A stretch of 64,000 bases of DNA, from NCBI RefSeq assembly GCF_027947575.1, contig NZ_CP116256.1, positions 2,294,001 through 2,358,000 on the forward strand. The letters are read 5' to 3'. The notes under the pieces are model-generated. The model saw only the letters and a list, made by a program, of their open reading frames with translations. It searched no databases and had not been told where the DNA came from. Shown here piece by piece: positions 7,560-17,877 of the stretch. Each line of letters opens with the position of its first letter. The first letter of the stretch is position 1. The translations under genes were made by a program, and so were the position numbers. The DNA comes from Streptomyces rubrogriseus (GTDB lineage: Bacteria; Actinomycetota; Actinomycetes; Streptomycetales; Streptomycetaceae).

Positions 7560-9362
7560 TCAGCCGCCGTAGGCGCCGCTCGCCGTCAGCCTGAGGGCCG
7601 TGTCGATCAGGGGCACGTGGCTGAAGGCCTGCGGGAAGTTGCCGACCTGGCGCTGCAGGCGGGGGTCCCACTCCTCGGCGAGCAGACCGAGGTCGTTGCG
7701 CAGGGAGAGGAGCTTCTCGAAGAGCTTGCGCGCCTCGTCGACCCGGCCGATCATCGCCAGGTCGTCCGCCATCCAGAACGAGCAGGCGAGGAAGGCGCCC
7801 TCGTCGCCCGGCAGACCGTCGACGCCCTCGGCCTCGCCGTCCGTCGGGTAGCGCAGGATGAAGCCGTCCGAGGTGGACAGCTCGCGCTGGATGGCCTCGA
7901 TGGTGCCGATGACCCGCTTGTCGTCCGGCGGCAGGAAGCCCATCTGCGGGATCAGCAGCAGGGAGGCGTCCAGTGCCTGGGAGCCGTAGGACTGGGTGAA
8001 CGTGTTGCGTTCCTTGTCGTAGCCCTTCTCGCACACGTCCCGGTGGATGTCGTCGCGCAGCTGCTTCCAGCGCTCCAGCGGGCCGTCCGCGTCGCCGGAC
8101 TCGATCAGCTTGATGGTGCGGTCGACGGCGACCCAGGCCATCACCTTGGAGTGCACGAAGTGGCGGCGCGGGCCGCGCACCTCCCAGATGCCCTCGTCCG
8201 GCTCGTTCCAGTGGTCCTCCAGGTAGCGGATCAGCTTGAGCTGGAGCACCGAGGCGTAGTCGTTGCGGGCCAGGCCCGTCATGTGGCCCAGGTGCAGGGC
8301 CTCGGTCACCTCGCCGTAGACGTCCAGCTGGAGCTGGTGGGCCGCGCCGTTGCCGACCCGGACCGGCGTCGAGTTCTCGTAGCCCGGCAGCCAGTCCAGC
8401 TCCGCCTCGCCCAGCTCCCGCTCGCCGGCGATGCCGTACATGATCTGCAGGTTCTCCGGGTCGCCGGCGACCGCCCGCAGCAGCCACTCGCGCCAGGCGC
8501 GGGCCTCCTCGCGGTAGCCGGTGCGCAGCAGCGAGGACAGGGTGATCGCGGCGTCGCGCAGCCAGGTGTAGCGGTAGTCCCAGTTGCGGACGCCGCCGAT
8601 GTCCTCCGGCAGGGAGGTGGTGGGCGCGGCGACGATGCCGCCGGTGGGGGCGTACGTCAGGGCCTTCAGCGTGATCAGGGAGCGGACCACCGCCTCGCGG
8701 TAGGGGCCGTGGTACGTGCAGTGCTCGACCCAGTCGCGCCAGAAGTCCTCGGTGGCCACCAGCGACTGCTCGGGCTCCGGCAGCGCCGGCGGCTCCTTGT
8801 GCGAGGGCTCCCACGAGATGGTGAACGCGATCCGGTCGCCCGGCGCCACCGTGAAGTCCGCGTACGTGGTCAGCGCCTTGCCATAGGTCTCCGCCTCCGT
8901 GTCGAACCACACGGAGTCCGGGCCCGCGACGGCCACCGTGCGGCCCTCCTGCTTGCGCACCCAGGGGACCACCCGGCCGTAGCTGAACCGCATCCGCAGC
9001 TCCGAGCGCATCGGCACCCGGCCGGAGACGCCCTCCACGATCCGGATCAGCTGCGGCGCGCCGTCGCGCGGCGGCATGAAATCGATCACTCGGACGGTGC
9101 CGCGCGGGGTGTCCCACTCGGATTCCAGGATCAGCGAGTCGCCGCGGTAGGTCCGCCGGGCCGAGGTGGGCGGCTCGGCGCCGGGCGCGTACGCGGGGCC
9201 GAGCCGCCAGAAGCCGTGCTCCCCGGTGCCCAGCAGGCCGGCGAAGATGGCATGCGAGTCGAAGCGGGGCAGGCACAGCCAGTCGACTGTGCCGTCCCGG
9301 CAGACCAGCGCGGCGGTCTGCATGTCTCCGATGAGTGCGTAGTCTTCGATGCGCCCGGCCAC
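7560..9362 (-). CDS. Glycoside hydrolase family 15 (glucoamylase/trehalase-like)
   Basis: This ~600-residue cytosolic GH15 protein opens with AGRIEDYALIGDMQTAALVC and DGTVDWLCLPRFDS. It carries the catalytic-domain motifs NWDYRYTWLRDAAITLSSLL and PDEGIWEVRG, whose Glu is the likely general acid. There is no signal peptide. The actinobacterial family includes glucoamylases and trehalases, so the substrate is probably an alpha-glucan or trehalose. The GTG at 9362 follows GGAG with six bases of spacing; an ATG at 9398 would add 12 residues. It probably forms one unit with the downstream PucR gene. Confidence 0.88.
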   Translation of the reverse strand: MAGRIEDYALIGDMQTAALVCRDGTVDWLCLPRFDSHAIFAGLLGTGEHGFWRLGPAYAPGAEPPTSARRTYRGDSLILESEWDTPRGTVRVIDFMPPRDGAPQLIRIVEGVSGRVPMRSELRMRFSYGRVVPWVRKQEGRTVAVAGPDSVWFDTEAETYGKALTTYADFTVAPGDRIAFTISWEPSHKEPPALPEPEQSLVATEDFWRDWVEHCTYHGPYREAVVRSLITLKALTYAPTGGIVAAPTTSLPEDIGGVRNWDYRYTWLRDAAITLSSLLRTGYREEARAWREWLLRAVAGDPENLQIMYGIAGERELGEAELDWLPGYENSTPVRVGNGAAHQLQLDVYGEVTEALHLGHMTGLARNDYASVLQLKLIRYLEDHWNEPDEGIWEVRGPRRHFVHSKVMAWVAVDRTIKLIESGDADGPLERWKQLRDDIHRDVCEKGYDKERNTFTQSYGSQALDASLLLIPQMGFLPPDDKRVIGTIEAIQRELSTSDGFILRYPTDGEAEGVDGLPGDEGAFLACSFWMADDLAMIGRVDEARKLFEKLLSLRNDLGLLAEEWDPRLQRQVGNFPQAFSHVPLIDTALRLTASGAYGG

Positions 9363-9947
9363 GTGCAACTCCAGTCGAACGGCCACGTCACCCCGCATGG
9401 GGGCGGTCGCTAGTGCGGTCAGCGGTCAAGGGTGGGGTCAGAGGTGTGTGTCAGGAATGTGTGTCGGGGACGGGTGTCCCGCGTGCCATGCCTCGTTGAG
9501 TCATGAAGCAAAGCAGCCGTCCGGCCGTGCAGCCAAACGTGGTGCCCCGAACGACAATTGTTGCTCAACCAACTGACGAGCTCTCGTTGTTCCGGTGCTG
9601 ACGGGCGAGGGGTGGTGCCGTGTCGCCGGGCGGGCTCGGCAGCGAACGTCCGAGCAGGATACGACGCACGTAGATGATCTGTGTGCCGCTCCGGGCAACC
9701 CGGGTCCGCCGAACGGGTGACCGGCGTGTGAGGAAACGGTGACCCTTCCCACCTGCGTGTCCGGGCGTGCGCGGAGGGTGGCCGGAAGCCATCGCCCCGA
9801 GGCGCTGATACGCTGGTAGCCCGTGGACCGGTGGGAGAAGAACCCCGGAACCGCAGCGACGGCGCCGCCGACGACACCCGGGACGACCGGGGCGGAGGAC
9901 GAACGCACCGCACCCCAGACCGCGACCACGGGAGCCCCCTCTTGGCC
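9363..9947. other. Divergent intergenic region, GH15 gene / pyrG
   Basis: No gene is supported here. It must hold the promoters of the GH15 gene (minus) and pyrG (plus). A palindromic ACAATTGT with flanking CGA and TGC is at about 9551-9562. TACGCT at 9809-9814 is a plausible -10 for pyrG, but I cannot place a convincing -35. Confidence 0.4.
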
Positions 9948-11615
<1,668 letters not shown>

Positions 11616-11633
11616 CACACCAGTTGTACGGTG

Positions 11634-11673
11634 GCCGGGGCGCGCGCACTCGACTGCGCGGGGCCCCGGCTTT
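11634..11673 (+). terminator. Hairpin after pyrG
   Basis: GCCGGGGC (11634-11641) pairs with GCCCCGGC (11663-11670), with extra pairing of CGCGCGCA to TGCGCGG inside, followed by TTT. It starts 18 bases after the pyrG stop. The U-run is short, as usual in Streptomyces. Confidence 0.6.
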
Positions 11674-11701
11674 CGCGTACGTCTGGAAGGGCAGGTCGGC
11701 A

Positions 11702-12337
11702 ATGACGGGCAGCACGATCAAGGACACTCCCGAGGAGTGGGAGATCCGGGGCAGCCAGACCCCCTTCCGGGGCAAGAAGACCTCGGTCCGCACGGACGAC
11801 GTGGTCATGCCCGACGGCTCGGTGGCCTCCCGCGACTACCAGGTCCACCCCGGCTCGGTGGCCGTCCTCGCCCTGGACGGGGAGGGGCGGGTGCTGGTCA
11901 TCCGGCAGTACCGGCACCCGGTGCGCGAGAAGCTGTGGGAGATCCCGGCCGGCCTGCTCGACGTCCCCGGCGAGAACCCGCTGCACGCCGCCCAGCGCGA
12001 GCTGTACGAGGAGGCGCACGTCAAGGCCGAGGACTGGCGGGTGCTGACCGACGTCTACACCACCCCCGGCGGCTGCGACGAGGCCGTACGGATCTTCCTC
12101 GCCCGGGACCTGTCCGAGGCCGCCGGGGAGCGCTTCGAGGTCGAGGACGAAGAGGCCGACATGGAGCTGGCGCGGGTGCCCGTCGCCGACCTGGTCCGGG
12201 GGGTGCTCGCGGGAGAGCTGCACAACAACTGCCTGGTCGTGGGCGTGCTCGCGCTGGTCGCGGCGGAGCGGGGCGACGGGCTCGACGCGCTCCGTCCGGC
12301 CCTGGCGCCGTGGCCGGCCCGCCCCTTCGAGGCCTGA
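11702..12337 (+). CDS. NUDIX hydrolase, ADP-ribose pyrophosphatase type
   Basis: The product is 211 residues. The NUDIX box reads GLLDVPGENPLHAAQRELYE then EAHVK, fitting G-x5-E-x7-RE-x2-EE with Ala in place of the usual Gly. The preceding VLVIRQYRHPVREKLWEIPA and later YTTPGGCDEAVRIFLARDL are typical of ADP-ribose pyrophosphatases (ADP-ribose to AMP plus ribose 5-phosphate). The order pyrG then this gene is conserved with Mycobacterium. ATG 11702 follows a GGAAGGG-like ribosome binding site. Confidence 0.88.
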   Translation: MTGSTIKDTPEEWEIRGSQTPFRGKKTSVRTDDVVMPDGSVASRDYQVHPGSVAVLALDGEGRVLVIRQYRHPVREKLWEIPAGLLDVPGENPLHAAQRELYEEAHVKAEDWRVLTDVYTTPGGCDEAVRIFLARDLSEAAGERFEVEDEEADMELARVPVADLVRGVLAGELHNNCLVVGVLALVAAERGDGLDALRPALAPWPARPFEA

Positions 12338-12501
12338 GGACGGCCTGGGAGCCCCCATCGGTGTGACCATCGGCTGATCCGATCGGGGGATGTGCCCGCC
12401 GCGCTCCACCGGGAACGTCGCAGAGCGTGAACTAGGCTCTCAAACGCCCGAACCGGGCTTCCGGCGGGCACCGGCGTGCGGTGGGATCGGGAGTGTGGCC
12501 C

Positions 12502-14529
12502 GTGACGGATCAGGCGGTGGACACGGACGGCGTACGACTGTCCCAGGACCCTGCTGCGGAGAGCGGGTTCCTGGGCCGCACCCGGGAGCTGAAGGAGCTG
12601 CGCGCCGACATCGAGCGCGCCGGCCTCGACACCCTCTCCGGCCGCAAGGCCCCACGCGCGCGCGTGCTGCTCATCGCGGGCCGTCCCGGCTCGGGCCGCA
12701 CCGCGCTCGCCGAGGAGCTGGCCGCGCGGGTCGCGCACGACTACCCCGACGGCCTGCTGCGGACCCGGCTGAGCGAGCCGGACGGCACCCGCGTCCCCGT
12801 CGAACGCCTCGCCCGGGAGCTGCTCACCGCACTGGACCGCACCGCACCGCCCGGGGCCGACGAGGACGACCTCACCGAGGCCCTGCGCACCGCGCTCGCC
12901 GACCGCAGGGTGCTGCTCCTGCTCGACGCCGTCGCCGACGCCGAGCAGGTCGACGCGCTGCTGCCGGACACTCCGGACTGCCTGGCCGTCGCCGTGGCCG
13001 AGGGCCCGCTGACCGGCATCGCGGACGTCCGCCCGTGCACGCTGGGCGGCCTGGACACCAAGTCGGCCGTGGAACTGCTCTCCCGCCACACCGGCTCGGT
13101 CCGCATCACCGTCGACCCCCGGGCCGCCGAACAGCTGGTCGAGCTGTGCCAGGCCCAGCCCGCCGCGCTGACCCTGGCCGGCGGCTGGCTCGCGGCCCGG
13201 CCCCAGGCGGCCGTCGCGGACCTCGCCAAGCACGTGCACGCGGAGAGCGACGAGTCGGGCGCGCTCGGCCGGGTCTTCGGCCTCGTCTACGCCTCGCTGC
13301 CCAGCACCGCCGCCCGCATGCTGAGGCTGCTCTCCCTCGCCCCGGCCGGCCTGGTCGACCCGCACACCGCCTCCGCGCTCGCCGGCTGCTCGGTGAGCGG
13401 CGCCCGCACCACCCTGGACGGCTTCGTCGCCCACGGCCTGCTGCGCGCCGTCGACTCGGCGCTGCCCGAGTACGAGGTGCCCGGATGCCTGCACGGTCGG
13501 CTGAGCGCCCTCGCCCGCAGGCACGACCGGCCCGCCGAGCTGCAGCTGGCCCGCGCCCGCATGCTGGAGCGGACGGTGCGGCTGCTCCAGTCCTGCCGGG
13601 CGGTCACCGAGACCGACAACCAACAGGCCCGTGAGAAGCTCCAAGCCACGCCGCGCGACCTGCGCTTCCCGCACCCGAGGGCCGCCGCCGACTGGCTGCG
13701 CGCCCGGCGCCCCGCCCTGCTGGCGGCGGCCCGCCTCGCGGTCGCCGACGGCGAGCTGGACACCCTCGCCCGCAGACTCATGTCCCAGCTGGTGCGGGCC
13801 ATGGTCGCCCACTTCGGCACCCGGGCCGCGGCCCCCGACCTGTACGGGATCCACCGGCTCGTCCTCGACGTGGCCGAGCGCCGCGAACTGCCCCGGGAGA
13901 AGGCGGCGGCCCTGCTGAACCTGGCCGACCTGGACGCCCGCACCGGCCGTACCGCCGAGGCACTGGTGCGCTACCGGGCCGCGCTGGACGCCGGACGGGA
14001 GGCGAAGGACCCGTACGCGACCGGCCGCGCGCTGGAATCCGTCGGCGGCGCCCATCTGGAGCTGGGGGACTACGACCGGGCCGCCGACTGGTTCGGCCGG
14101 GCCCTCGCCGAGCGCCTCGCCCGGGACGAGCGCGCCGACGCCGCCCGGGTCTACGGCCGGCTCGCCACCGCCCACACCTACGCCGGACGCTACGGCGAGG
14201 CGGTGCGGGCCTGGCGCGCGGCCGTGGCCGGACACCGCAAGGCCGGCGACGTGGCCGCGCACGCGCGGGCACTGGCCGAGCTGGCCCGGGTCCAGGAGTA
14301 CGCCGGTCGGCCCGAGGAGTCGCTGCGCACCTGCCGGGAGGCCGTCGACTGGGCCCGCCGGGCCGAGGACGTACGGCTCCAGGCCGCGCTGCACCTGCGG
14401 CTCGCCGACACGCTCGACCGGCTCGGCGACCCCACCGCGGCGGGCCTGGAGCGGAGCGCGGCCGAACGGATGTTGAGGGAAGATCCCGCAGACGCCTGCG
14501 AAATCCGCAGCGCAGTGTCTGAAGATTAG
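12502..14529 (+). CDS. NB-ARC-like ATPase with C-terminal TPR repeats
   Basis: The 675-residue protein starts at GTG 12502, eight bases after GGGAG. A P-loop region lies at about 55-160: GRPGSGRT at 60-67 and a Walker B-like RVLLLLDAVADAEQ. The invariant Walker A lysine is replaced by Arg66. A helical, winged-helix-like region follows. From about residue 470 there are four to five TPR-type helical pairs (ALVRYRAALDAGREAKDPYA, ALESVGGAHLELGDYDRAAD, VYGRLATAHTYAGRYGEAVR, ALAELARVQEYAGRPEESLR). This is the layout of STAND signalling ATPases, without the usual N-terminal DNA-binding or effector domain. Partner and signal are unknown. Confidence 0.8.
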   Translation: MTDQAVDTDGVRLSQDPAAESGFLGRTRELKELRADIERAGLDTLSGRKAPRARVLLIAGRPGSGRTALAEELAARVAHDYPDGLLRTRLSEPDGTRVPVERLARELLTALDRTAPPGADEDDLTEALRTALADRRVLLLLDAVADAEQVDALLPDTPDCLAVAVAEGPLTGIADVRPCTLGGLDTKSAVELLSRHTGSVRITVDPRAAEQLVELCQAQPAALTLAGGWLAARPQAAVADLAKHVHAESDESGALGRVFGLVYASLPSTAARMLRLLSLAPAGLVDPHTASALAGCSVSGARTTLDGFVAHGLLRAVDSALPEYEVPGCLHGRLSALARRHDRPAELQLARARMLERTVRLLQSCRAVTETDNQQAREKLQATPRDLRFPHPRAAADWLRARRPALLAAARLAVADGELDTLARRLMSQLVRAMVAHFGTRAAAPDLYGIHRLVLDVAERRELPREKAAALLNLADLDARTGRTAEALVRYRAALDAGREAKDPYATGRALESVGGAHLELGDYDRAADWFGRALAERLARDERADAARVYGRLATAHTYAGRYGEAVRAWRAAVAGHRKAGDVAAHARALAELARVQEYAGRPEESLRTCREAVDWARRAEDVRLQAALHLRLADTLDRLGDPTAAGLERSAAERMLREDPADACEIRSAVSED

Positions 14530-14671
14530 TGCTTTGAAAGGCTAGACAGACGGAACGCCTTCATTAAACTGGCTCTGCCGCACGTTCTCCTGCGGTCTCT
14601 CCCGGTGTGCCCGCGCTTGAGCGGGTATGCCTTGTAATAGCCCATCCTCTGAGCCAAGGACCGTGATCCAC

Positions 14672-15787
14672 GTGAAGGTCGGCATCCCCCGCGAGGTCAA
14701 GAACAACGAGTTCCGGGTGGCCGTCACCCCCGCCGGCGTGCACGAGCTGGTGCGCCACGGTCATCAGGTCGTCGTCGAGCGCAACGCCGGCGTCGGCTCC
14801 TCGATCCCCGACGAGGAGTACGTCACGGCCGGTGCGCGGATCCTCGACACCGCCGACGAGGTCTGGGCCACCGCGGACCTGCTCCTGAAGGTCAAGGAGC
14901 CGATCGCGGAGGAGTACCACCGCCTGCGCAAGGACCAGACGCTCTTCACCTACCTGCACCTGGCCGCCTCCAAGGAGTGCACGGACGCGCTCATCGAGTC
15001 CGGCACCACCGCCATCGCGTACGAGACGGTCGAGCTGCCCAGCCGCGCGCTGCCGCTGCTGGCCCCGATGTCCGAGGTCGCGGGCCGCCTCGCCCCCCAG
15101 GTCGGCGCCTACCACCTGATGGCCGCCAACGGCGGGCGCGGTGTGCTGCCCGGCGGTGTCCCCGGTGTGCTCGCGGGCCGCGCCGTCGTCATCGGCGGCG
15201 GTGTCTCCGGCTGGAACGCGGCGCAGATCGCCATCGGCCTGGGCTTCCACGTCACCCTGCTCGACAAGGACATCACCAAGCTCAAGGAAGCCGACAAGAT
15301 CTTCGGCACGAAGATCCAGACCGTCGTCTCCAACGCCTTCGAGCTGGAGAAGGCCTGCCTGGAGGCCGACCTCGTGATCGGCGCCGTGCTCATCCCGGGC
15401 GCCAAGGCACCGAAGCTGGTCACCAACGAGCTGGTGTCCCGGATGAAGCCCGGAAGTGTCCTTGTCGACATCGCGATCGACCAGGGCGGCTGCTTCGAGG
15501 ACTCCCACCCGACCACCCACGCCGAGCCGACCTTCCCGGTCCACAACTCGGTCTTCTACTGCGTCGCCAACATGCCCGGCGCGGTGCCCAACACCTCCAC
15601 CTACGCGCTCACCAACGCCACGCTGCCGTACATCGTGGAGCTGGCCAACCGCGGCTGGGCCGAGGCGCTGCGCCGCGACCCCGCGCTGGCCAAGGGTCTC
15701 AACACCCATGACGGCAAGGTCGTTTACCGGGAGGTCGCCGAGGCACACGGTCTGGAGCACGTGGAGCTGGCCTCGCTGCTCGCCTAA
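14672..15787 (+). CDS. ald: Alanine dehydrogenase
   Basis: This 371-residue NAD-dependent enzyme interconverts L-alanine and pyruvate plus ammonia. The N-terminus [20 protein letters not shown] and the segment [13 protein letters not shown] carry substrate-binding residues. [20 protein letters not shown] is the Rossmann loop; the usual GGGVVG is GGGVSG here. The C-terminus has [23 protein letters not shown] 14672 is chosen with AAGGA 11 bases upstream; GTG 14663 is too close to it. A perfect 21-bp hairpin follows the gene. Confidence 0.95.
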   Translation: MKVGIPREVKNNEFRVAVTPAGVHELVRHGHQVVVERNAGVGSSIPDEEYVTAGARILDTADEVWATADLLLKVKEPIAEEYHRLRKDQTLFTYLHLAASKECTDALIESGTTAIAYETVELPSRALPLLAPMSEVAGRLAPQVGAYHLMAANGGRGVLPGGVPGVLAGRAVVIGGGVSGWNAAQIAIGLGFHVTLLDKDITKLKEADKIFGTKIQTVVSNAFELEKACLEADLVIGAVLIPGAKAPKLVTNELVSRMKPGSVLVDIAIDQGGCFEDSHPTTHAEPTFPVHNSVFYCVANMPGAVPNTSTYALTNATLPYIVELANRGWAEALRRDPALAKGLNTHDGKVVYREVAEAHGLEHVELASLLA

Positions 15788-15832
15788 GTCGTCAAGCGGT
15801 AAAGGCGATACGTCAACAGACGCCGTCAACGC

Positions 15833-15879
15833 CACACACCCGGCCGGACCTTGCCCGACAAGGTCCGGCCGGGTGTGTG
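15833..15879 (+). terminator. Perfect 21-bp hairpin after ald
   Basis: The arm at 15833-15853 (CACACACCCGGCCGGACCTTG) pairs without mismatch with 15859-15879 around the loop CCCGA. There is no U-tract, which is common for Streptomyces terminators. It lies 45 bases after the ald stop. Confidence 0.8.
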
Positions 15880-16030
15880 TATGGTCACTTTGCGATTCTC
15901 GGTCAACTCGCCTCGAACGTAACGCTTCAACCGATTCGCGCACCGGTGAAACCTGCTGTGCGACGGCCGTACGCCCTTGACAGAGGGATGTTTCATTGCC
16001 GACACATCGGGCCGGGTCCGGCGGATTGTG

Positions 16031-16060
16031 TTGCTGCGGACGGCCGACACGCCATAGAGT
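16031..16060 (+). promoter_or_regulatory. Candidate promoter of the parA-scp operon
   Basis: TTGCTG (16031-16036) and TAGAGT (16055-16060) are 18 bases apart and about 70 bases upstream of the parA-like start. TTGACA at 15977-15982 is a second possible -35 but has no good -10 at the right distance. Assigned by eye only. Confidence 0.35.
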
Positions 16061-16132
16061 CGCCGAACGTCGGCATGGTGCCACGCTGACCTGTCTAGAA
16101 GTTCCCTGGTCACCAAGGAGGTAAGACGACTT

Positions 16133-17305
16133 GTGAATGAGTCGACATTTACTCCCGGGGGTGGTCAACCAGGAATGCCGACGCGGACCCACGGTCCCGG
16201 GCGTCTCGAGGCTGTCGGCTCCGTAGCTGTACGCACCTCCGCAGCCGACCACCACAGTCCGCAGGCAACTCGGACAGCACACATGAGTATGGATGGCCAA
16301 CACGTGAACGCCATGGCCGGCGACGGAAGTGGCGCGCCCCGCAACCACTTCGCCGACTACGACGAACTGCCCGAGGGGCACTTCTACGACCCGGACGCGG
16401 AGTACGAGCCGGATCCCGAGTACGCCGCCACGCTCGCGCCCGACGCGGCCCGACAGCGCCGCGAGCGCATCGGCCCGACCGGACGCCCGCTGCCGTACTT
16501 CCCGATCCCGGGCCCGCTCACCGACCACGGCCCCGCCAAGATCATCGCGATGTGCAACCAGAAGGGCGGCGTGGGCAAGACCACGTCGACCATCAACCTG
16601 GGTGCCGCGCTCGCCGAATACGGGCGCCGGGTGCTGCTCGTCGACTTCGACCCGCAGGGCGCGCTGTCGGTCGGACTCGGCGTCAACCCGATGGAGCTCG
16701 ACCTCACCGTCTACAACCTGCTCATGGAGCGGGGCATGGCGGCCGACGAGGTGCTGCTGAAGACCGCGGTCCCCAACATGGACCTGCTGCCCAGCAACAT
16801 CGACCTGTCGGCGGCCGAGGTGCAGCTGGTGAGCGAGGTCGCGCGCGAGTCCACCCTCCAGCGGGCCCTGAAGCCGCTGATGGACGACTACGACTACATC
16901 GTGATCGACTGCCAGCCCTCGCTCGGCCTGCTCACGGTCAACGCGCTGACCGCCGCGCACAAGGTGATCGTGCCGCTGGAGTGCGAGTTCTTCGCACTGC
17001 GCGGTGTGGCGCTGCTGACCGAGACGATCGAGAAGGTCCAGGAGCGGCTCAACCCCGACCTGGAGCTCGACGGCATCCTCGCCACGATGTACGACTCACG
17101 CACCGTGCACAGCCGTGAGGTGCTCGCGCGGGTCGTCGAGGCGTTCGACGACCACGTCTACCACACGGTCATCGGGCGCACGGTCCGCTTCCCGGAGACC
17201 ACGGTCGCCGGCGAGCCGATCACCACGTACGCGTCCAACTCCGTCGGTGCCGCCGCCTACCGCCAGCTCGCCAGGGAGGTGCTCGCCCGGTGTCACGCCG
17301 AGTGA
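16133..17305 (+). CDS. ParA/Soj family ATPase of the scpAB operon
   Basis: This 390-residue Walker ATPase has a poorly conserved, probably disordered N-terminal ~130 residues. The deviant Walker A is MCNQKGGVGKTTSTINLGAA. LLVDFDPQGALSVGLG and YDYIVIDCQPSLGLLTVNAL follow, all typical of ParA/Soj/MinD proteins. It is not the origin-proximal ParA, since no parS-type TGTTTCACGTGAAACA is nearby. The same gene precedes scpA-scpB in Mycobacterium, so a role in chromosome organisation with the condensin kleisin is likely. GTG 16133 follows AAGGAGG at 16115-16121. The stop overlaps the next gene's start. Confidence 0.9.
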   Translation: MNESTFTPGGGQPGMPTRTHGPGRLEAVGSVAVRTSAADHHSPQATRTAHMSMDGQHVNAMAGDGSGAPRNHFADYDELPEGHFYDPDAEYEPDPEYAATLAPDAARQRRERIGPTGRPLPYFPIPGPLTDHGPAKIIAMCNQKGGVGKTTSTINLGAALAEYGRRVLLVDFDPQGALSVGLGVNPMELDLTVYNLLMERGMAADEVLLKTAVPNMDLLPSNIDLSAAEVQLVSEVARESTLQRALKPLMDDYDYIVIDCQPSLGLLTVNALTAAHKVIVPLECEFFALRGVALLTETIEKVQERLNPDLELDGILATMYDSRTVHSREVLARVVEAFDDHVYHTVIGRTVRFPETTVAGEPITTYASNSVGAAAYRQLAREVLARCHAE

Positions 17306-17859
17306 GTCTGCCGGGGGCCGACGAACTCTTCCGTACGACAGGGGGAACGGCGCTCCAGGCGTCCACCCCGCGGCGACCGGCGGGCGGCGAGGCCCGGGTG
17401 CCGGCCCCGGCGGGGGAGAGCGACCAGGCCGCCGCCGAGGACGCACCGCAGTCGGTGCCCGCGCAGGGCGGTGACGGTGAGGGCGCGGAGCACGCCGCGG
17501 CGGACGCGGAACCGGGCTCGGCGGGCGAGTCGCGCACCCGGGGCACGGAGCGCTCCGCACGTGGCTCCGGGCCCGGTACGGGCGCGCAGGAAGGTTCTGC
17601 CGCCGACCGGCCCCGCAAGCGCGGCAGGGCCGCGGCACGGCGCCCCAGCGGGCGTGAGCGCCACGACGAGAAGATCACCGTGTACGTCTCCGCCGAGGAG
17701 CTGATGGACCTGGAGCACGCCCGCCTGGTGCTCCGGGGCGAGCACGGCCTGGCCGTCGACCGCGGCCGCATCGTCCGCGAGGCGGTCGCCGTGGTCCTGG
17801 CCGACCTGGAGACCCGCGGGGACGCCAGCATCCTCGTACGACGGCTGCGCGGGCGCTAG
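17302..17859 (+). CDS. Small protein with C-terminal ribbon-helix-helix-like domain, ParA neighbour
   Basis: The product is 185 residues. It starts at GTG 17302, overlapping the parA stop as GTGA; a GTG at 17290 would add four residues. Residues 1-120 are low-complexity (Ala, Gly, Glu, Arg, Ser). The last 65 residues hold a strand KITVYVSAEELMDLEHARL and two helices with DRGRIVREAVAVVLADLE, the order of a ribbon-helix-helix DNA-binding domain. Coupling to a ParA ATPase suggests a centromere-binding or adaptor partner. The fold assignment is an inference from pattern only. Confidence 0.72.
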   Translation: MSLPGADELFRTTGGTALQASTPRRPAGGEARVPAPAGESDQAAAEDAPQSVPAQGGDGEGAEHAAADAEPGSAGESRTRGTERSARGSGPGTGAQEGSAADRPRKRGRAAARRPSGRERHDEKITVYVSAEELMDLEHARLVLRGEHGLAVDRGRIVREAVAVVLADLETRGDASILVRRLRGR

Positions 17860-17877
17860 CGGTAGCCTGCGGGGGCC

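Noticed and set aside
4596..9362. Glycosyltransferase and GH15 gene as one glycan-metabolism operon
   Set aside because: They are on opposite strands and separated by the PucR gene; no shared regulation visible.
16133..17305. Origin-type partition locus (ParA with parS)
   Set aside because: No TGTTTCACGTGAAACA-like site or ParB gene nearby; the gene belongs to the scpAB operon.
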